Shown in pieces: positions 45,039 to 57,352 of a stretch of DNA of 64,000 nt (the stretch's first letter is position 1; each line of letters begins with the position of its first letter). Position numbers and translations under genes: made by a program. This DNA is from Luffa acutangula (lineage: Eukaryota > Streptophyta > Magnoliopsida > Cucurbitales > Cucurbitaceae). The stretch spans positions 35,230,982 through 35,294,981 of the forward strand of contig CM072094.1 in assembly GCA_036850905.1 (NCBI GenBank), in the 5' to 3' direction. The notes under the pieces were generated by a model that saw only the letters and a list, made by a program, of their open reading frames with translations, had not been told where the DNA came from and made no database searches.

Positions 45039-46687
45039 GGTCTCGTTTGATAATGTTCTCGTTTCCCGTTTCTCGTTTCTCGTTTCTCGTTTTCTGATTC
45101 CTGTTTCCTGTTTCCTGTTTCTTGTTTTTTAAGAACTAGAAATAGAAACATGTTTGATAATTATTTATGTTCCTTGTTTCTCTGAAAAAAGAAACAGAAA
45201 CGCAAATGTGTTTGATAACTTGTTCTTGTTTATTGTTTTTTTTAGTTAAAATACAATTTAGTACATATAATATAAAAATATATTAATTTTCAATGGTTAT
45301 TTTTTTTTTAATTTTTACTTCTCCTTTTTCTTTTCCACCACTACCACCATTGTTGCCAATCCCCCACTGTTGTCGACCATCGGCGACCACTACAGACCTC
45401 TAACAACTAGTCGTCGTCGGTGGCAACTTTTCCAACAACCTCTTCCACTGCCTTCTACTTTTTCGATGACTGAGAAATTTTCTTCCTTTTTTTTTATATT
45501 TTGGAAATGAAAATAAGTAATCGAAGGCGTTCGGTCGGCAGAGGTTGGCGACGATCGGTAGTCGGAGGTCGACAACGATGACCAGTAGTTGGAGGTCGAT
45601 GGCGACGACCAATAGTTGGAGGTCGGCGTCTGCCAGTAGTCGGAGGTTGACGGTGGCAACTGGTCAATGGAGGTTAGCAGCGACTTGTAGTTAGAGGTCG
45701 ACAGTTCCAGTCGGTAGTCGGAGGTCGGTGGTTGCCAGTAGTTGAAGGTTGACGGTTGCGGCCAATCAGCGAAGGTCGACGAGGGCTGGATGTCGAAGGT
45801 CAACAGTGGCGGCCAATATTCAGAAGTCGATAGTGGTGGCCGGTAGTCGGAGGTCAACAGTGGCAGTCGATAGTCAGAGCTCGACGGTGGTGGTCGGTCG
45901 GTCGACGAAGGTCGGTAGTAAAAGGTCAAAGGTGTTGGTTGGTCGACGATAGCTGGTAGTCGGAGGTCGATAGTGACGGTCAATCGACGAAGGCTAGTTA
46001 GAGGTCGGTAGTTGGAGGTCGACAGCGCCCAGTAGTCGAAGGTCGAGGTAGCAGTCGATCGGCGAAGGTCGGTGATGACCAATAGTTGGAGGTCGACGGT
46101 AGCAGTTGGTGGCGACGGACGACGGCGGTTGGTGGCAGAGGACGACGACGGCGGTAGTGGGAGGTCGACGGTGGTGGTTGGTCTGCGGCGGCCGATTGTG
46201 GGAGGTCGACGGTGGCTGGTTAGTGGAGGTCTATGGTGGCCGGTAGTCGGAGGTCGATGGAGGTCGGCAGCCGTTGGTAGTCAAAGGTCGACAATGGCGC
46301 CTAGTCAACGGAGGTGGCAGAGCCCAATAGTCGGAGGTCGTCGGTCGGCGAAGGTCGATCAGTAGAGGTCGGCGGCGGTCGATAGTCAAAGGTCGATGGT
46401 GGCGGCTGGTTGGCGGAGGTTAGTGGTACTTGGTAGTAGGAGGTCGACCGTGGCGGTCGGTCAACGGAGGTTGGTCAGTGGAGGTGGTAAGAAAAGATGG
46501 CAATATTCTTAATTGGTTAGTCTCAACTTCTTGATCGATGATATATATTTTAACCAATTAAGCTATGTTTAGGTTAGTGTGTTAGCTTCTATTTAGACTT
46601 GTATCAATGTAGTTCCTTTTTTCTTTACTAAAAAGGAGAATGAGAAACAAGAAATAGAAACCAAGAAATAAGAATGTTAATGGACCC
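45039..46687 (-). mobile_element. Harbinger-like element with a GC-rich minisatellite core, copy 2 (inverted)
   Basis: Starts GGTCTCGTTTGATAATGTTC. The inverted right end GGTCCATTAACATTCTTATT is more diverged. Flanks are TTA (45036-45038) and TTG (46688-46690). The interior (about 45515-46490) is the reverse-complement type of array, with units such as GTAGTCGGAGGTCGACGGTG. The 230-residue frame over it is not a gene. Confidence 0.68.
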
Positions 46688-46930
46688 TTGTTATTCATGG
46701 TTGAGTAAAATAGGTTCAAATCATGTTGCATAGACGCAATGAATAATCAAGCCCAACATAAAGTTCTAGATCTACCACAACCATACTTTTAGGAAGTACT
46801 AAATTATATCTTATGGTGAAAGCCCTAACAGACTCTAAGCTTCTAAAAGATCATGTTGCATGCTGTGCTTTGATAGTGAAAGATAAGACGACTATATTCT
46901 TAGTCTCATTTAAAGTTTAGGCTAGTGTGT

Positions 46931-46934
<4 letters not shown>
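46688..46934. other. Spacer
   Basis: Non-coding. TTAGGTTAGTGTGTTAGCTT at about 46571-46590 and TTAGGCTAGTGTGTTAGCTT at about 46917-46936 are near-identical short direct repeats just outside the LINE tail. Confidence 0.4.
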
Positions 46935-46978
<44 letters not shown>

Positions 46979-47047
46979 AAACAAAGCAACTTCAATAATA
47001 TTAAAAGTGAGCAAAAGCTCCAACAATGTCACCATTTGGCCCAATAT

Positions 47048-48034
47048 CTAGCCTATTAAGATCCAAAATCCACGAAGGGAAAGCATTATCCAACTTCCAG
47101 ATGAGTTCAGAAAACAAGCTTTCCTTGCCAGTTGGTGTGCCATGCCATTGTGCTTCCTATTAATATGTTTGATCTCATGAACCTGGAGCTCTGAAAGAAG
47201 ACGCTTAGCTTCTTCAATGAAAATAGAGAGTTCAGTGAGATCTTGTTGATTCCCCTGAAGCTGATGTACCACCTGCACTGAGTTAAGCTCGATAATCAGC
47301 TTAGGAGAAGATCGACTCACTAATTTCAACCCTTCCACCAAAGCTAAGGCTTCTAACCAACTAATTTTCCAGGTTTTTCTAACTACTTGGTATCCTATTG
47401 TATCAGGAGTCCCATCCCATCGACGTAAAATCCACCTTATTCCCCCGCGGTTCATCTTCGCACACCAAGACGCATCGATGTTAAGCTTCCACATCCCTAT
47501 CGGCGGATCCAGCCATCGCCAGGAGGTCCTTGCTTCTTCTCTCACGGAAGCACTGGAGGTAAGCGGCGGTTGAGCTTCCTCACAAATCGGGTTGTGCAGC
47601 AGGCAAACATCTCTTCCTCTTCCTCCGTTGAGCGACATTTGAACTACCGTCAACGGAAACACATCCTCTTGATGATCCTCGGTTTGCAGCATGTGAGTGG
47701 CGGTTGAAATCGATTGCATCTGTTGAACTCCCTCGTTGTCAGCCCTCCGTTGAGCTTCCTCGTTGAGCATCCGTTGAGCTTCCTCGATTGCATCCAGGTT
47801 TGCTTCGTCTCCTTCTGCACTAATATGAAATTCCTCTAAGTACTGATGGATTTTTTCCTTCAACTGCTCTGTATCTGCTGTGGATTGTTTATGCACCATT
47901 TCATTCCTCTTATGCCAAATCTGCCAAGCACCTGCATAAAGAATTAGTTTCAATCCTTCCATCCTTGTTGCGCCAAAAATATTCAATGTAGTCCTGTGTT
48001 GCCCATGAGTTCCTGTTATCAAAACAAAGCACAT
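47048..48034 (-). pseudogene. LINE C-terminal frame with a mutated RNase H domain
   Basis: A 328-residue open frame. Residues about 170-310 match the plant LINE RNase H domain (KLNIDASWC, WLEALALVEGLKLV, IKHINRKHNGMAHQLARKA). The acidic position normally read as D in the ELDS motif is N here (IIELNSVQ), so one catalytic carboxylate is lost. The preceding 100 residues are a Glu/Gln-rich linker. Confidence 0.75.
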
Positions 48035-49048
48035 TAGTATGAGGGAAAAAATGAAACCATAAACTTCTGATTTTCTTGCACTCCCAAAAAAGGTGTGATG
48101 TCGTTTCTTTTTTTTCCCTGCAAAAGTAACAGCAAGGATTTACATCCATTCCTCTTTAATTTAAATTCGATAGGGTCGACAAGATGTCATTGTAAAGTCT
48201 CCATCCACATATTTTTATCTTTGGAGGAATTGGTACTTTCCAAAAACGCTTCCAAGTAGCTTCCACACACTTGGAATTAGAGGATGAAGCATCGTCACAG
48301 TGTTGAAGTTGAAGCCCTAATCTGTAAGCACTCTTAACTGAGAAAGCGCCCTTCGAATCTAGGTCCCATATGATCTCATCCATATTTATCCTAGGATAAA
48401 TAGGAATGTTCAGTATAGCCCGAGCATCACTTTCCATAAAAGACTCATTCACCAAAGTTTCATTCCACTCTCCTTGGGGGTTTAAAAGGTGCGCCACTGT
48501 GAGATTATGAGCCCTAGGATGGATTACGATGGGTTTGCAGCCCCCTTCCTTGGGGATCCAAGGATCCTTCATGACATCCACCTGAACTCCGTTTCCTATT
48601 CGCCATCGATAACCCTTCTTAAAAAGGTCACGCCCCCACACAATACTCCGCCATATATATGAAGGATTATGACCGGTTGGAGCGTTTAGGAAGTCTCCTG
48701 TTTTGAAATACCTCCCACGTAAGACCTTTACCAAAAGACTCTCTGGGTTTCGAATGATTCTCCAGCTCTGTTTAGCCAGCAGTGCCTGGTTGAAGATGTT
48801 CATATCTCGGAAACCCAACCCTCCCATGTTCTTATGTGAGCAAAGTTTTCTCCAACTTCTCGAGTGAATTTTCCTTCCTGCTTCATTTGCTCCCCACCAG
48901 AACCTGGCACAAATAGCATTCAGATCGTTACAAAGAGACTTAGGAAGTTTAAAACAACTCATAGCATAGTTTGAGATTGCTTGAGCTACATATTTTATAA
49001 GAATTTCTCTTCCAGGAGCAAAAAAAAAACTTCCCTTTCCAGCCTTGT

Positions 49049-49259
49049 GCCCCGACCCTTGATCAGATAAACCCCCCTATGACCCACAACTCAAAATGAG
49101 CCTTGCGACGAGACGCGGACATTCCCCATGCTGCGATTCCCTCCAGTCCGTTCCCGGGTTGGGTTAGGAGAACATCCGAGCGATTGCCTTCGCGGATCCA
49201 AACGCGCTCACAAGGCGCACAATAAGAATAAGACCGATAGAGACTTCATAAGATAAAGG
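49049..49259 (-). other. nad1 (fragment): Mitochondrial DNA fragment (NUMT), nad1 exon/intron junction
   Basis: Inside the LINE the minus-strand reading changes from RT (GLRQGDPLS) to YEVSIGLILI, which matches the plant mitochondrial nad1 product just before its cis-spliced intron. It is followed directly by GTGCGCCTTGTGAGCGCG, a group II intron start (GUGYG). The next about 190 bp are GC-rich, unlike their surroundings, and end where the LINE frame resumes (QGWKGKF). The position in nad1 (near codon 158) agrees with the known intron site as I recall it. Assignment is from memory and could not be searched. Confidence 0.65.
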
Positions 49260-49390
49260 GTCTCCTTGCCTAAGGCCTCTATTCGGGTGGAACTCAGCTC
49301 GGGGTATCCCATTGAGCAGAACCTGGAAACTTACAGATTCCACACACTTCATAATTTTGTTCGTCCATCTATTGTCAAACCCCATTTTTT

Positions 49391-50116
49391 CCTGCTAATG
49401 CATGTATTTGTAGTTGTTTCTTTGCCCAAGTTTTCTCCAGCGCAGGTGCATATCCCAGAGCAGTTCGTACGATGATAGCTAGAAAAGATGATCGCGATGA
49501 TGTGTGACTGATGTGCAAGCTGACAAAGGATGACTAGGGCATGCAAGCCAATTTCTTGGAGAATTCAGCCTCCTCAGCCTATAAGAGGCAACCAGCTGCC
49601 AGAAGAGAAAGAAAAGAAGGAAGTGAAGGAAAGCACACAACTAAAGCAAGGAACCAGCGAAGAAGAAAGTTTCAACATGCTTTATACCTGTTCAAACTCA
49701 TTAAAAGTATTGTAAGGTTTGATAAATTGATCCCTAATGCTTGGAAGTTTCCCGTTTGTAGGTTCGGACTCATTCGATCACTTCTAGCTTGGATCGAAGT
49801 CCTTTTTGGTAAGGATCAGTTAAGAGAGCTTAGTTTAAACCCTTTTAAGCTAGTGTTGTGTGCTGGGAATTAGTTTCTAACCCTTGGAACTTTTCTTATA
49901 GTTTGGGTTTGCTTTCAGATTGTTCAAATCCTAGCTTAAGTCTCTTGTTGAAAGCTCGTTAGGTTTGCTTAGAAGCGTTTTTGCAATTTGTAAGTGGAAT
50001 TCTACCTGTTGGGTTTGTTTGCTTGTGTGCTAGCATGTTGTGTGCTTTACTTGCATGGTTTTATCATACGCTGTATAGATATATATGTGTTATATGTTCA
50101 TTACGAATTTTGACCA
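49391..50116. other. Probable LTR-derived sequence, left part
   Basis: Non-coding, less AT-rich, with a TATA-like CTATAAGAGG at about 49580. Together with 52150-53597 it may be one gypsy-type LTR interrupted by the 50117-52149 LTR. Left boundary not resolved. Confidence 0.35.
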
Positions 50117-52149
50117 TGATGATGAAGGGGATGAAAGCCCCTACGCAGCGGAAGCGCATCGATTGGACCTTACGTCGTATATTAATTAACATTAAAATAC
50201 CGTTACGAAAAGGCAAAATAAACCTTAAACATACTTTAAAGTTGCTGGAAAATTGTTATAAACATGCTGAAAAATAAATCTAAATTTATTTTCATGCTTT
50301 TCTAAAGAAAAGGGAAAGAACCGTTACAAACCTTCGTTGTAGACTTGACCGTTCTTCGTCAACGACGCTCCAACGGACAAAAACGCAGCAGCCCTCTTGT
50401 CTTTTAATCGCTGGAAATTTCTTCTTGAATGACACAATAACCACAAATGTTACACCGGTATGTCTCTAAGTCTAGGAGGCAAAAGACTTGTGGGAGTCTT
50501 TCTCTAAGAGGGAGGCTAGAGAGAATTCTAGGTCTTGTCTTGTGAGTCTAAGAGCAAGAGGAGAGTGTCATTAACCAATTAGGTCTAGTGTTCTATTTAT
50601 AGAAGAAAGACTATGAATAAAATATTCAACTAAATCAATCTTTTCCAAAATTGATTCAATCTTATTCCTTATTTAATCAATCCATGATCAATCAATTCCA
50701 TAGTTGATTAATCTTTTCCATAAATGACTAATTACTTCCCTAAGTGATTAGATCATTCCCATAAATGATTAATCACTTCCTTAAGTGATTAATTATTTCC
50801 ATAATTGATTAATTCTCGGTTAATGAATTCTTTAATTAATTAACCCCCAATTAAATATCACATATTTAATTTTCGGCCTTGAATTAATTAATTTGCCCAA
50901 ATAGATTTTAGGTCTTAAAATTAATTAATTTATTATTTGAACTCTTTCAAAATACCATAAATTTAATGTGACTCAAATTTATATTAATAATTGAATTTCT
51001 TCCAATATTAATTTCTCTCATAATAATATATCAATATATATAATATTGTTTCCCTTAGTAAATTGAATATTTTCAATTTACATTTATTACTTAGTTGCCT
51101 CAAATTACTTTATGAGCTACCAGTGGGACCTAATGGACCTGCAGATCAGAAGCTCCAACGATGTGAGATTAATTGGTCAAACTCATTAACCACATTAATC
51201 AATATTCGTTAATTGTGTGTACATTCCACTATAGACTCACAGTTGCACTCTTCTCACTGCAGACATATTTTCTGTGTCCACGAACATAGACCAATATCGA
51301 CTAGTTAGTCATTCACGAGTGTCCGTAACACCAGTTGGGTCAAATTACCGTTTTACCCCTGGGTTACTTCTATTTCCTTAAGTACCAGTTCTCCTCTAAT
51401 GAACAACCTGTATGTGGTCCAACCATCAAACAGAAAACTCTCTCGTGCCATTGAGAGGGTAAGACCCTTTGCTCAAGACTCGGAGTCACCACTTAAGGGA
51501 ACACTCATCTGCTTCCCTAAAGTCGGAAAAGAGTGAATTTCATCTTGTACGATTATGTTCCCAGCTCCCCATTCGGTCTTGTCCCCAAAATGACAGGCTT
51601 ATTGAGTCGGCGTATTGGCCACTCTCAGCCATGCAAATCAAAGGACAATTTCTCATGAGCAGGAGTCCATAATCAACTCAGGATTAAGACTAAGTTGTAT
51701 AGGTCGTCCTAGTGAAATAAAAAACTAACTAGTTAACGGTGTTATAACCAACGGTTACTATTTCGCGGTCCGGTCTTATGCAAACTCATTGCATAGGATA
51801 CCCCCACTCGCATGTCTTCTACACGAACGCGTTGGATCATAGCGTTTGTATCAAATACAAAGTGGATTGTATCCATAGTGTCACCAGGATAAGGTACCCA
51901 GTATTATCCCTATACTATAGACCCTTTAGGCTGTTTCTTGAACAATGATCCCATATGTCGCTACATATAGTTCAAGACTCATATTACAGCCTAGGATGTC
52001 TAGTTTATTGGATTAAGGTTATTTTTAGGCAAAGACAAATATAAAATAACTAATAACATTTAATGGAAAAATATATCAATATTATTTCATTAATATCTGG
52101 TCAACGGTTACATTCACTATCTACGAGTTTTAGGGCATAAAACCCAACA
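50117..52149 (-). mobile_element. Solo LTR (family S, copy 2)
   Basis: On the minus strand it starts TGTTGGGTTTTATGCCCTAA (at 52149) and ends near 50117-50120 after CCGCTGCGTAGGGG. It aligns with the 16653-20041 solo LTR at both ends and in long internal blocks (GAGCTACCAGTGGGACCTAA, CGGTCCGGTCTTATGCAAAC). It is about 460 bp longer. No matching 5-bp duplication was found, and no internal domain or second LTR lies in the window. Confidence 0.75.
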
Positions 52150-53597
52150 AAACCCTTCAGATGAACTGTTGTGTTGAGCTGATATGGTGAAACTGTTGTG
52201 TTTAACATGTTGCTTCACTGCGATTGATTGAAAATCATGAGTATAATGTCGTGAGCGTGTTGTTCACTTGATGTGTTTTATTGCTTAATGCACGGTTTAG
52301 AAAGCATGTTTGGAATGTGCATTCTAGTTTGTGAGCATGTCATTGGCACGAAGCATGGTCTAGAAGAATGATGAGTAGGATTCATGCATTCTAGTGAGAT
52401 TGTGAGGTCAGAGGACCTTGAATGTCTAAAAGGAAAGTTAGGTGAATACCAGGTGCCTCGGGTAAAAAGGGTTGAGGGGTGGTATGTCACCAATGGATTT
52501 AGAGGAGCATCGGTTGCCTTGGGTAATATGGCCAAGGGGCGATGTACGGTTTGATTGTGAAGTCATCGGGTGCCTTGGGTATTATGGCAAAGGGGCGATG
52601 TACAATTTGATTGTGAAGTCATCGGATGCCTTGGGTAATATGGCCAAGGGGCGATGCACAGTTTGAGGCGTTGGGTAATATGGTCAAGGGTCGAACGTTG
52701 AGTACCGTAGAGAAACGTCGAGGCCTTGGGTAATATGGTCAAGGGTCGGCATGACTCGAAGGAGTCAGTATTAGAGAGCTTTGTGAGGGCTATGAGTGTT
52801 GAGCGAGCTAGTGGAGCTTGAGAGGAGACTGAGTTTGCATAGCATGATGCGAAATTCATGTGTTTTGAGTATGCATGGAATGGTGCGAAATTCATGCGCT
52901 TTGAGCGTGCATTGCATGGTGCGGAACTCATTTGTTAGGGCGTGGTTGTTGCACGATTGTATTAGTTGAGTATGCTTCTATGTGTTGATTGTTCACCTTG
53001 TATACGAAGCATGATAATGTAGTTGAAAAGCATGATACTTGTTTTGTATATGTATGTTGTTTGATGGCTCTTCAGGTGTGAGCCACTTACTCAGTACCGT
53101 GGATTTTGTACTGACCCACCACCAGGTTTTGAAAGTGATGAGATCATACTCGGACTTGGTGATGAAGAGGAGGCTTGAAGGAAAAGACCATTAGATATCT
53201 AGTTTTGTTGATTTATTTTATGGTTAGAGTTGTGGTTGGTTTTTGTTAAAGTTGTTTGTTCACCCATTTGGCAGTTGTAATAGACTCAAGTTTGTGGTTT
53301 CTTTTATTTAGGGCGTGTTAGTTTATTAATTGCATTTGTTATGAGATCTGACTCATATTGCATTTACTTGAGAGTTGGAGTTAGTTCTTATGTTACTGAG
53401 TATGTTTGGGATGTTGTCAAGTGAAGTTGAAGTGTGATATAAATCAGAAGTGTCTTTCTTGTTTTCAGGTGTTTAAAATTTTTGGTTAGTTAAAGTTACA
53501 TCTTTATGCTGCCAAAATTTTCAGGGCATCAAGTTGGGGCGTTAGTGTAATAGTCTAGTAATGTTCCCAGTTTAGATCGAATTTTGGGGGCCTTACA
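52150..53597. other. Probable gypsy-type LTR sequence, right part
   Basis: It contains a degenerate tandem array and ends GGGGGCCTTACA, an ending I associate with plant chromovirus LTRs. The phrase CAGTACCGTGGATTTTGTAC at about 53093 is also LTR-like. No coding sequence. Confidence 0.4.
52495..52760. repeat. About 57-bp degenerate tandem repeat, 4-5 copies
   Basis: Units share GCCTTGGGTAATATGGCCAA, GGGGCGATGTAC and TTGATTGTGAAGTCATCGG. Later copies are shorter and more diverged. Confidence 0.75.
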
Positions 53598-53741
53598 ATT
53601 GTAGACAATATCATACCATCATGGAAATGCGTTGTCCCTTACTTATATATCCATGATCTTCTTTTTTCCTAGCCAATACTGGATTTTGGCCGCATTCCAA
53701 ACGTGTTTGTCTAACAACTTAGTTTTTGTACTTTATAACTA

Positions 53742-55676
53742 CTAGTTAAAAAACACGTGCATTGCACGTGAAAACTTACTATCCTACTTGAAACGTATAA
53801 AAAGAAAGATATTCTAAAAGAACTATATAAATCTTGTTGTAAGTTAATTTAGAATGAACATGAAATGCATCTAAAAAAAATGAATGAATATGAAATGTAT
53901 TGCATGTGGTTTAAAATATTTGGAACATGATTTCATGAGGTAAAATTTAAATTTTGAATGAAGATATATTTGGTTAAATTTGAATAGTAAATATTTGACA
54001 TGAATAAAATGACATGATAAGATTACTTTATTACCTTGTGGATAATTCTAGTAAAAAAAATAAGTATTTAATAAAATGTACCTTGATCATAGGGTGAAAC
54101 TCTTGATAAACAACATTAATATAGGCACATCTCCATCGTTAGATCATGATGTTTTACATCTACAGTTTGGATCGCACCTATGTGAATGAATGTTTTAATT
54201 CAATGTTTACCAACCTCCACTTGAACAATTATGTCCCTCTAGAATAAATTACAACTATTATATCATTTTCTCAATGGACAACTCAATTCGAAGAGTAGCG
54301 TACTGTCAACAAAGATTGAAGAACGACAACATATGAATTGAAATTGATTAAAAAAATGATATAATAAGATAGTTTATTTACCTCAGAGGTAATTCTTTGG
54401 TGTTCTTCGAATAGGTTGATTTTCAGAGAAAAAGAAAGAAAAAATAAATATTTAACAAATTTGACTTGATTGACAACATTTTAGGAACAACTTTACACTT
54501 TGAATCACATCCTTAAGCGAATGGACGTGTCAATTCAATGTGTAACTACCTTCACTAAATACTCGTGTCCCTTGAGCATAAATTGCAACTATTCAACCCT
54601 TCTTTCAATGGATACATTATCTCAAAGAATCACATCCTGTTAACAAAGATTGAAGGACAAAATAATAATTTATTAAATTTCTACGGACAAAAAAGAAAAG
54701 CAAAGATTCTCCACTATAACCATGTGAAATTAAAAAGTAATGAAAGAGATAAATATTATAAAAGTGAATGGATGTGTCGATCCAATGTGCAACAACCTCC
54801 ACTAAATAGTTGTGTCCTTCAAGCATAAATTGCAACTATTCAACTCTTCTCTCAATGGATACATTATCTCAGAGAGCCGCATCCTATTAGCAAAGATTTT
54901 TTTTACAACATCCTGTTAGCAAAGATTGAAGAACAAAATAAGAATTTATTAAATTTATACGGACAAAAAAGAGAAGGAATGATTCTCTACTATAGCCCCG
55001 TGAAAATAAAAAACAATGAAAGAGATAAATACTATAAAGAACACATGAATGATTAAAAACTTAAAATTAAAATACATACAATGAAATTGAAATAAAAGTT
55101 GTAAATTGAAATTGATAAAAAAGTGACATAAGATAGTTTATTCTCTCATAATTAATTCTCTAGTATTCTCCAAAGGAGATTGATGAAATAAAGGGAATTC
55201 ACGAAATAACAATTCCTGAATATAAAGATACAAATAATATAACTATGAAATTCATGAATCTCAACAACAACACTTATATATGAAGAACACATGGAAGACA
55301 ATAAATGAAGAACTAACTCGAATAAAATAATTATATAATATAGTTCGATGCTTTTATACATGGATTGTATTCATACGCGAATGAATGCATCTATATTGAT
55401 GTATAACCACCCACACCCAATAGTCGTGTCTTGTTGATACTAATTGCATACATTTGAATGAACAAACATATACACTCGAAGAGTCACATTGTAATTTGAA
55501 CAGTTGTGTCCTACAAGTATACATTGCAACTATTCAACATTTCTCTCAACGGACATCTCAACTTGAAGAGTCATGTCCCATCATTGAAGGGCAAAATGGA
55601 AATTTATAAAAAATGTAAGGGCAAAATAGGAAGACAAAGATTCTCCCCTCTTAACCCCTTTTATATATAGTATAGA
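53742..55676 (-). mobile_element. Non-autonomous Helitron (1.9 kb)
   Basis: On the minus strand it starts TCTATACTATATATAAAAGG (at 55676) and ends with hairpin CACGTGCAATGCACGTG followed by TTTTTTAACTAG (CTAG at 53745-53742). The flanking bases are A and T, so it sits at an AT dinucleotide with no target duplication, as expected. No Rep/helicase is encoded. The interior has three or four diverged repeats of 160-260 bp. Confidence 0.85.
54500..55600. repeat. Diverged internal repeats of the Helitron
   Basis: CATAAATTGCAACTATTCAA recurs at about 54579 and 54822, with a variant at about 55521. It is preceded by AATGTGTAAC/AATGTGCAAC and followed by TCTCAATGGATACATTATCT or a variant. Spacing is uneven (about 240 then 700 bp). 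Confidence 0.65.
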
Positions 55677-55822
55677 TATTTGATCTGTAATTAGTTTGTC
55701 AATCTACATAGATAATAAATTTCATTAGATCTTAATGATATTTTTCACACAGGGACTTAATCATTTCGAATTTTACACTATAGAGGCTAAATGGTTTTTT
55801 TTAAGAGGAGTATAAAGACTAA

Positions 55823-56699
55823 GGGGCTGTTTGGAGAGCTGAGTTGGTTATAATAGCTGGGGGTTATAATAGTCTGTGTTTGAGGTGCAAATTATTATGG
55901 TCTGGGATAAAATAATATGTGTTTGGGGTGCAAATTATTTTAGTCTGGTATAAAATAGTATGTGTTTGAGATGCAGATTATTTTAGTCTGGGTTAAAATA
56001 GTCTGTGTTTGGAGTGTTGATCTGTTTAACATTGGGTTCTGAATCAAAAGTTCAAGCTGACTGTTTTTTTTCCTGACTTTTTTGTTTATTTTCCTCATAC
56101 AACTTTGTACGTCAAATATCATATTTTGCAAATATCAATAAAAAATGTTTGAGTTTAGTTGTAAAAAAAAATAAAGTTTTGGGTATAGGGGTTAAATTGT
56201 GTGTTTAACTTAAAATGAAACAAAAACAACCTAAGGTAATAGTTGATTTTCTTTGTTTTAGAGTCATGATTTTTTCACAAAATAAGTCATTTTATGACTT
56301 TATATAGAAAAACCATATTTGTTTCATTTATGTATTTTCAACATAAAAATGGTAAATGCTTATTGAAAACTCATTTTACCTTCATTATCAAAAGAATCAA
56401 ATAAAATAAAAACTTGAGTAGTATTTTTTTTTAATTATTATTATCACAATAAACTTGAATACGATAAGTATAATTTAGACTGAAAAATATGGTACGATGA
56501 AGGTAAACATTCATATACTTCATTATCAAAAGTAATTATGTAATAAAACTCCATATTTATATATGTGCAAAGACAACCTAGTATCTAACTCCCTAGAAAT
56601 TTTCCGACTTTTCCGGTGACCACCAACAAATTTTCCGGCGACCGAAAATTTTTCCTTTTTTTTTCCTTCCTTTTTTTCTACCTCTTTTCTTTTTCTTTT

Positions 56700-56736
<37 letters not shown>

Positions 56737-57095
56737 CGTTTTTTATATTTTTCGAAATGAAAATGATAAGAAAGGTAAAAAAAAGGAAAAAAAAAATTGG
56801 TTGTCGGAAAAGTCGTCGACGATCGCTGGAAAAGTGGTCGGAAAGTCGATAGAGGTCGCCGAAAAATTCGTCGGTAGTCGCTGGCCGGTCATCGCCAAAA
56901 AAATCAAGGAGTCACATGGAAGAAGAGAGGAGAGAGTTATTGTAGAGAATAGATAGAATAATGGGGTGGGTTGAATGGTGGTTACTGTAGCCACACGGGG
57001 TAAAACTAACTCACTTCACCCCTTATTTTCCCAAACACTGAGTGAGCTATAATCGCCCCCACTATTATAACCAACACAGGAGGCCAAATAACTCC
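55823..57095. mobile_element. Harbinger-like non-autonomous element (1.27 kb)
   Basis: Starts GGGGCTGTTTGG and ends CCAAATAACTCC with 3-bp TAA duplications (55820-55822 and 57096-57098). The subterminal GTTGGTTATAATAG is matched inverted by CTATTATAACCAAC at the other end. It includes a poly-T run (56703-56736) and a short GC-rich patch (56800-56900). No transposase. Confidence 0.78.
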
Positions 57096-57138
57096 TAAAT
57101 GGTCACATATTAAAGTTAATGGATTAAATTGTTAGAAG

Positions 57139-57352
57139 CTTAAGTTGAGATGGTTAAATCACTTTTGTCATGTTTAAAGTTACTCCAAAACATGTTTTTA
57201 ATCATTCAAAATCAATTTTGATGAAATGAAAACCATATCTAAAAGTGTAAAATCAAACATTAAATTGATTTTGAATAAGTAAAGATATGTTTTATAATGA
57301 TTTTGAATATGGAAAAGTGATTTTAACCATTTTAAAAACACTTCCAACCATG
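57139..57352. mobile_element. MITE related to 1945-2152
   Basis: It shares ATGGTTAAATCACTTTT at the left, the inverted counterpart AAAAGTGATTTTAACCATTTT at the right, and the middle block TTCAAAATCAATTTTGATGA. The left end is partly eroded. Confidence 0.55.

Larger units (their letters stand above)
46935..49390 (-). mobile_element. Degenerate L1-type LINE with a 43-bp poly(A) tail
   Basis: On the minus strand: a reverse-transcriptase fragment (49385-49260, FHPNRGLRQGDPLS), a foreign insert, then the post-RT region (49048-48156, GWKGKFFF, ILIKYVAQAISNYAMSCFKL, FWWGANEAGRK, GGLGFRDMNIFNQALLAKQS), a zinc-binding region (48149-47910, CCYFCREKKETTSHLFWEC), an RNase H-like domain and a poly-A tail (T43 at 46935-46977). 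About 270 residues of RT, including the FADD catalytic box, are missing where the insert lies. Frames are broken between 48156 and 48034. The 5' end is truncated near 49390 and no clear TSD was found. Confidence 0.85.

Noticed and set aside
45390..46082. 230-aa Ser/Thr/Asp/Tyr/Pro-rich frame
   Set aside because: Low-complexity translation of the GC-rich minisatellite inside a transposon, with competing frames in the other copy and strand.
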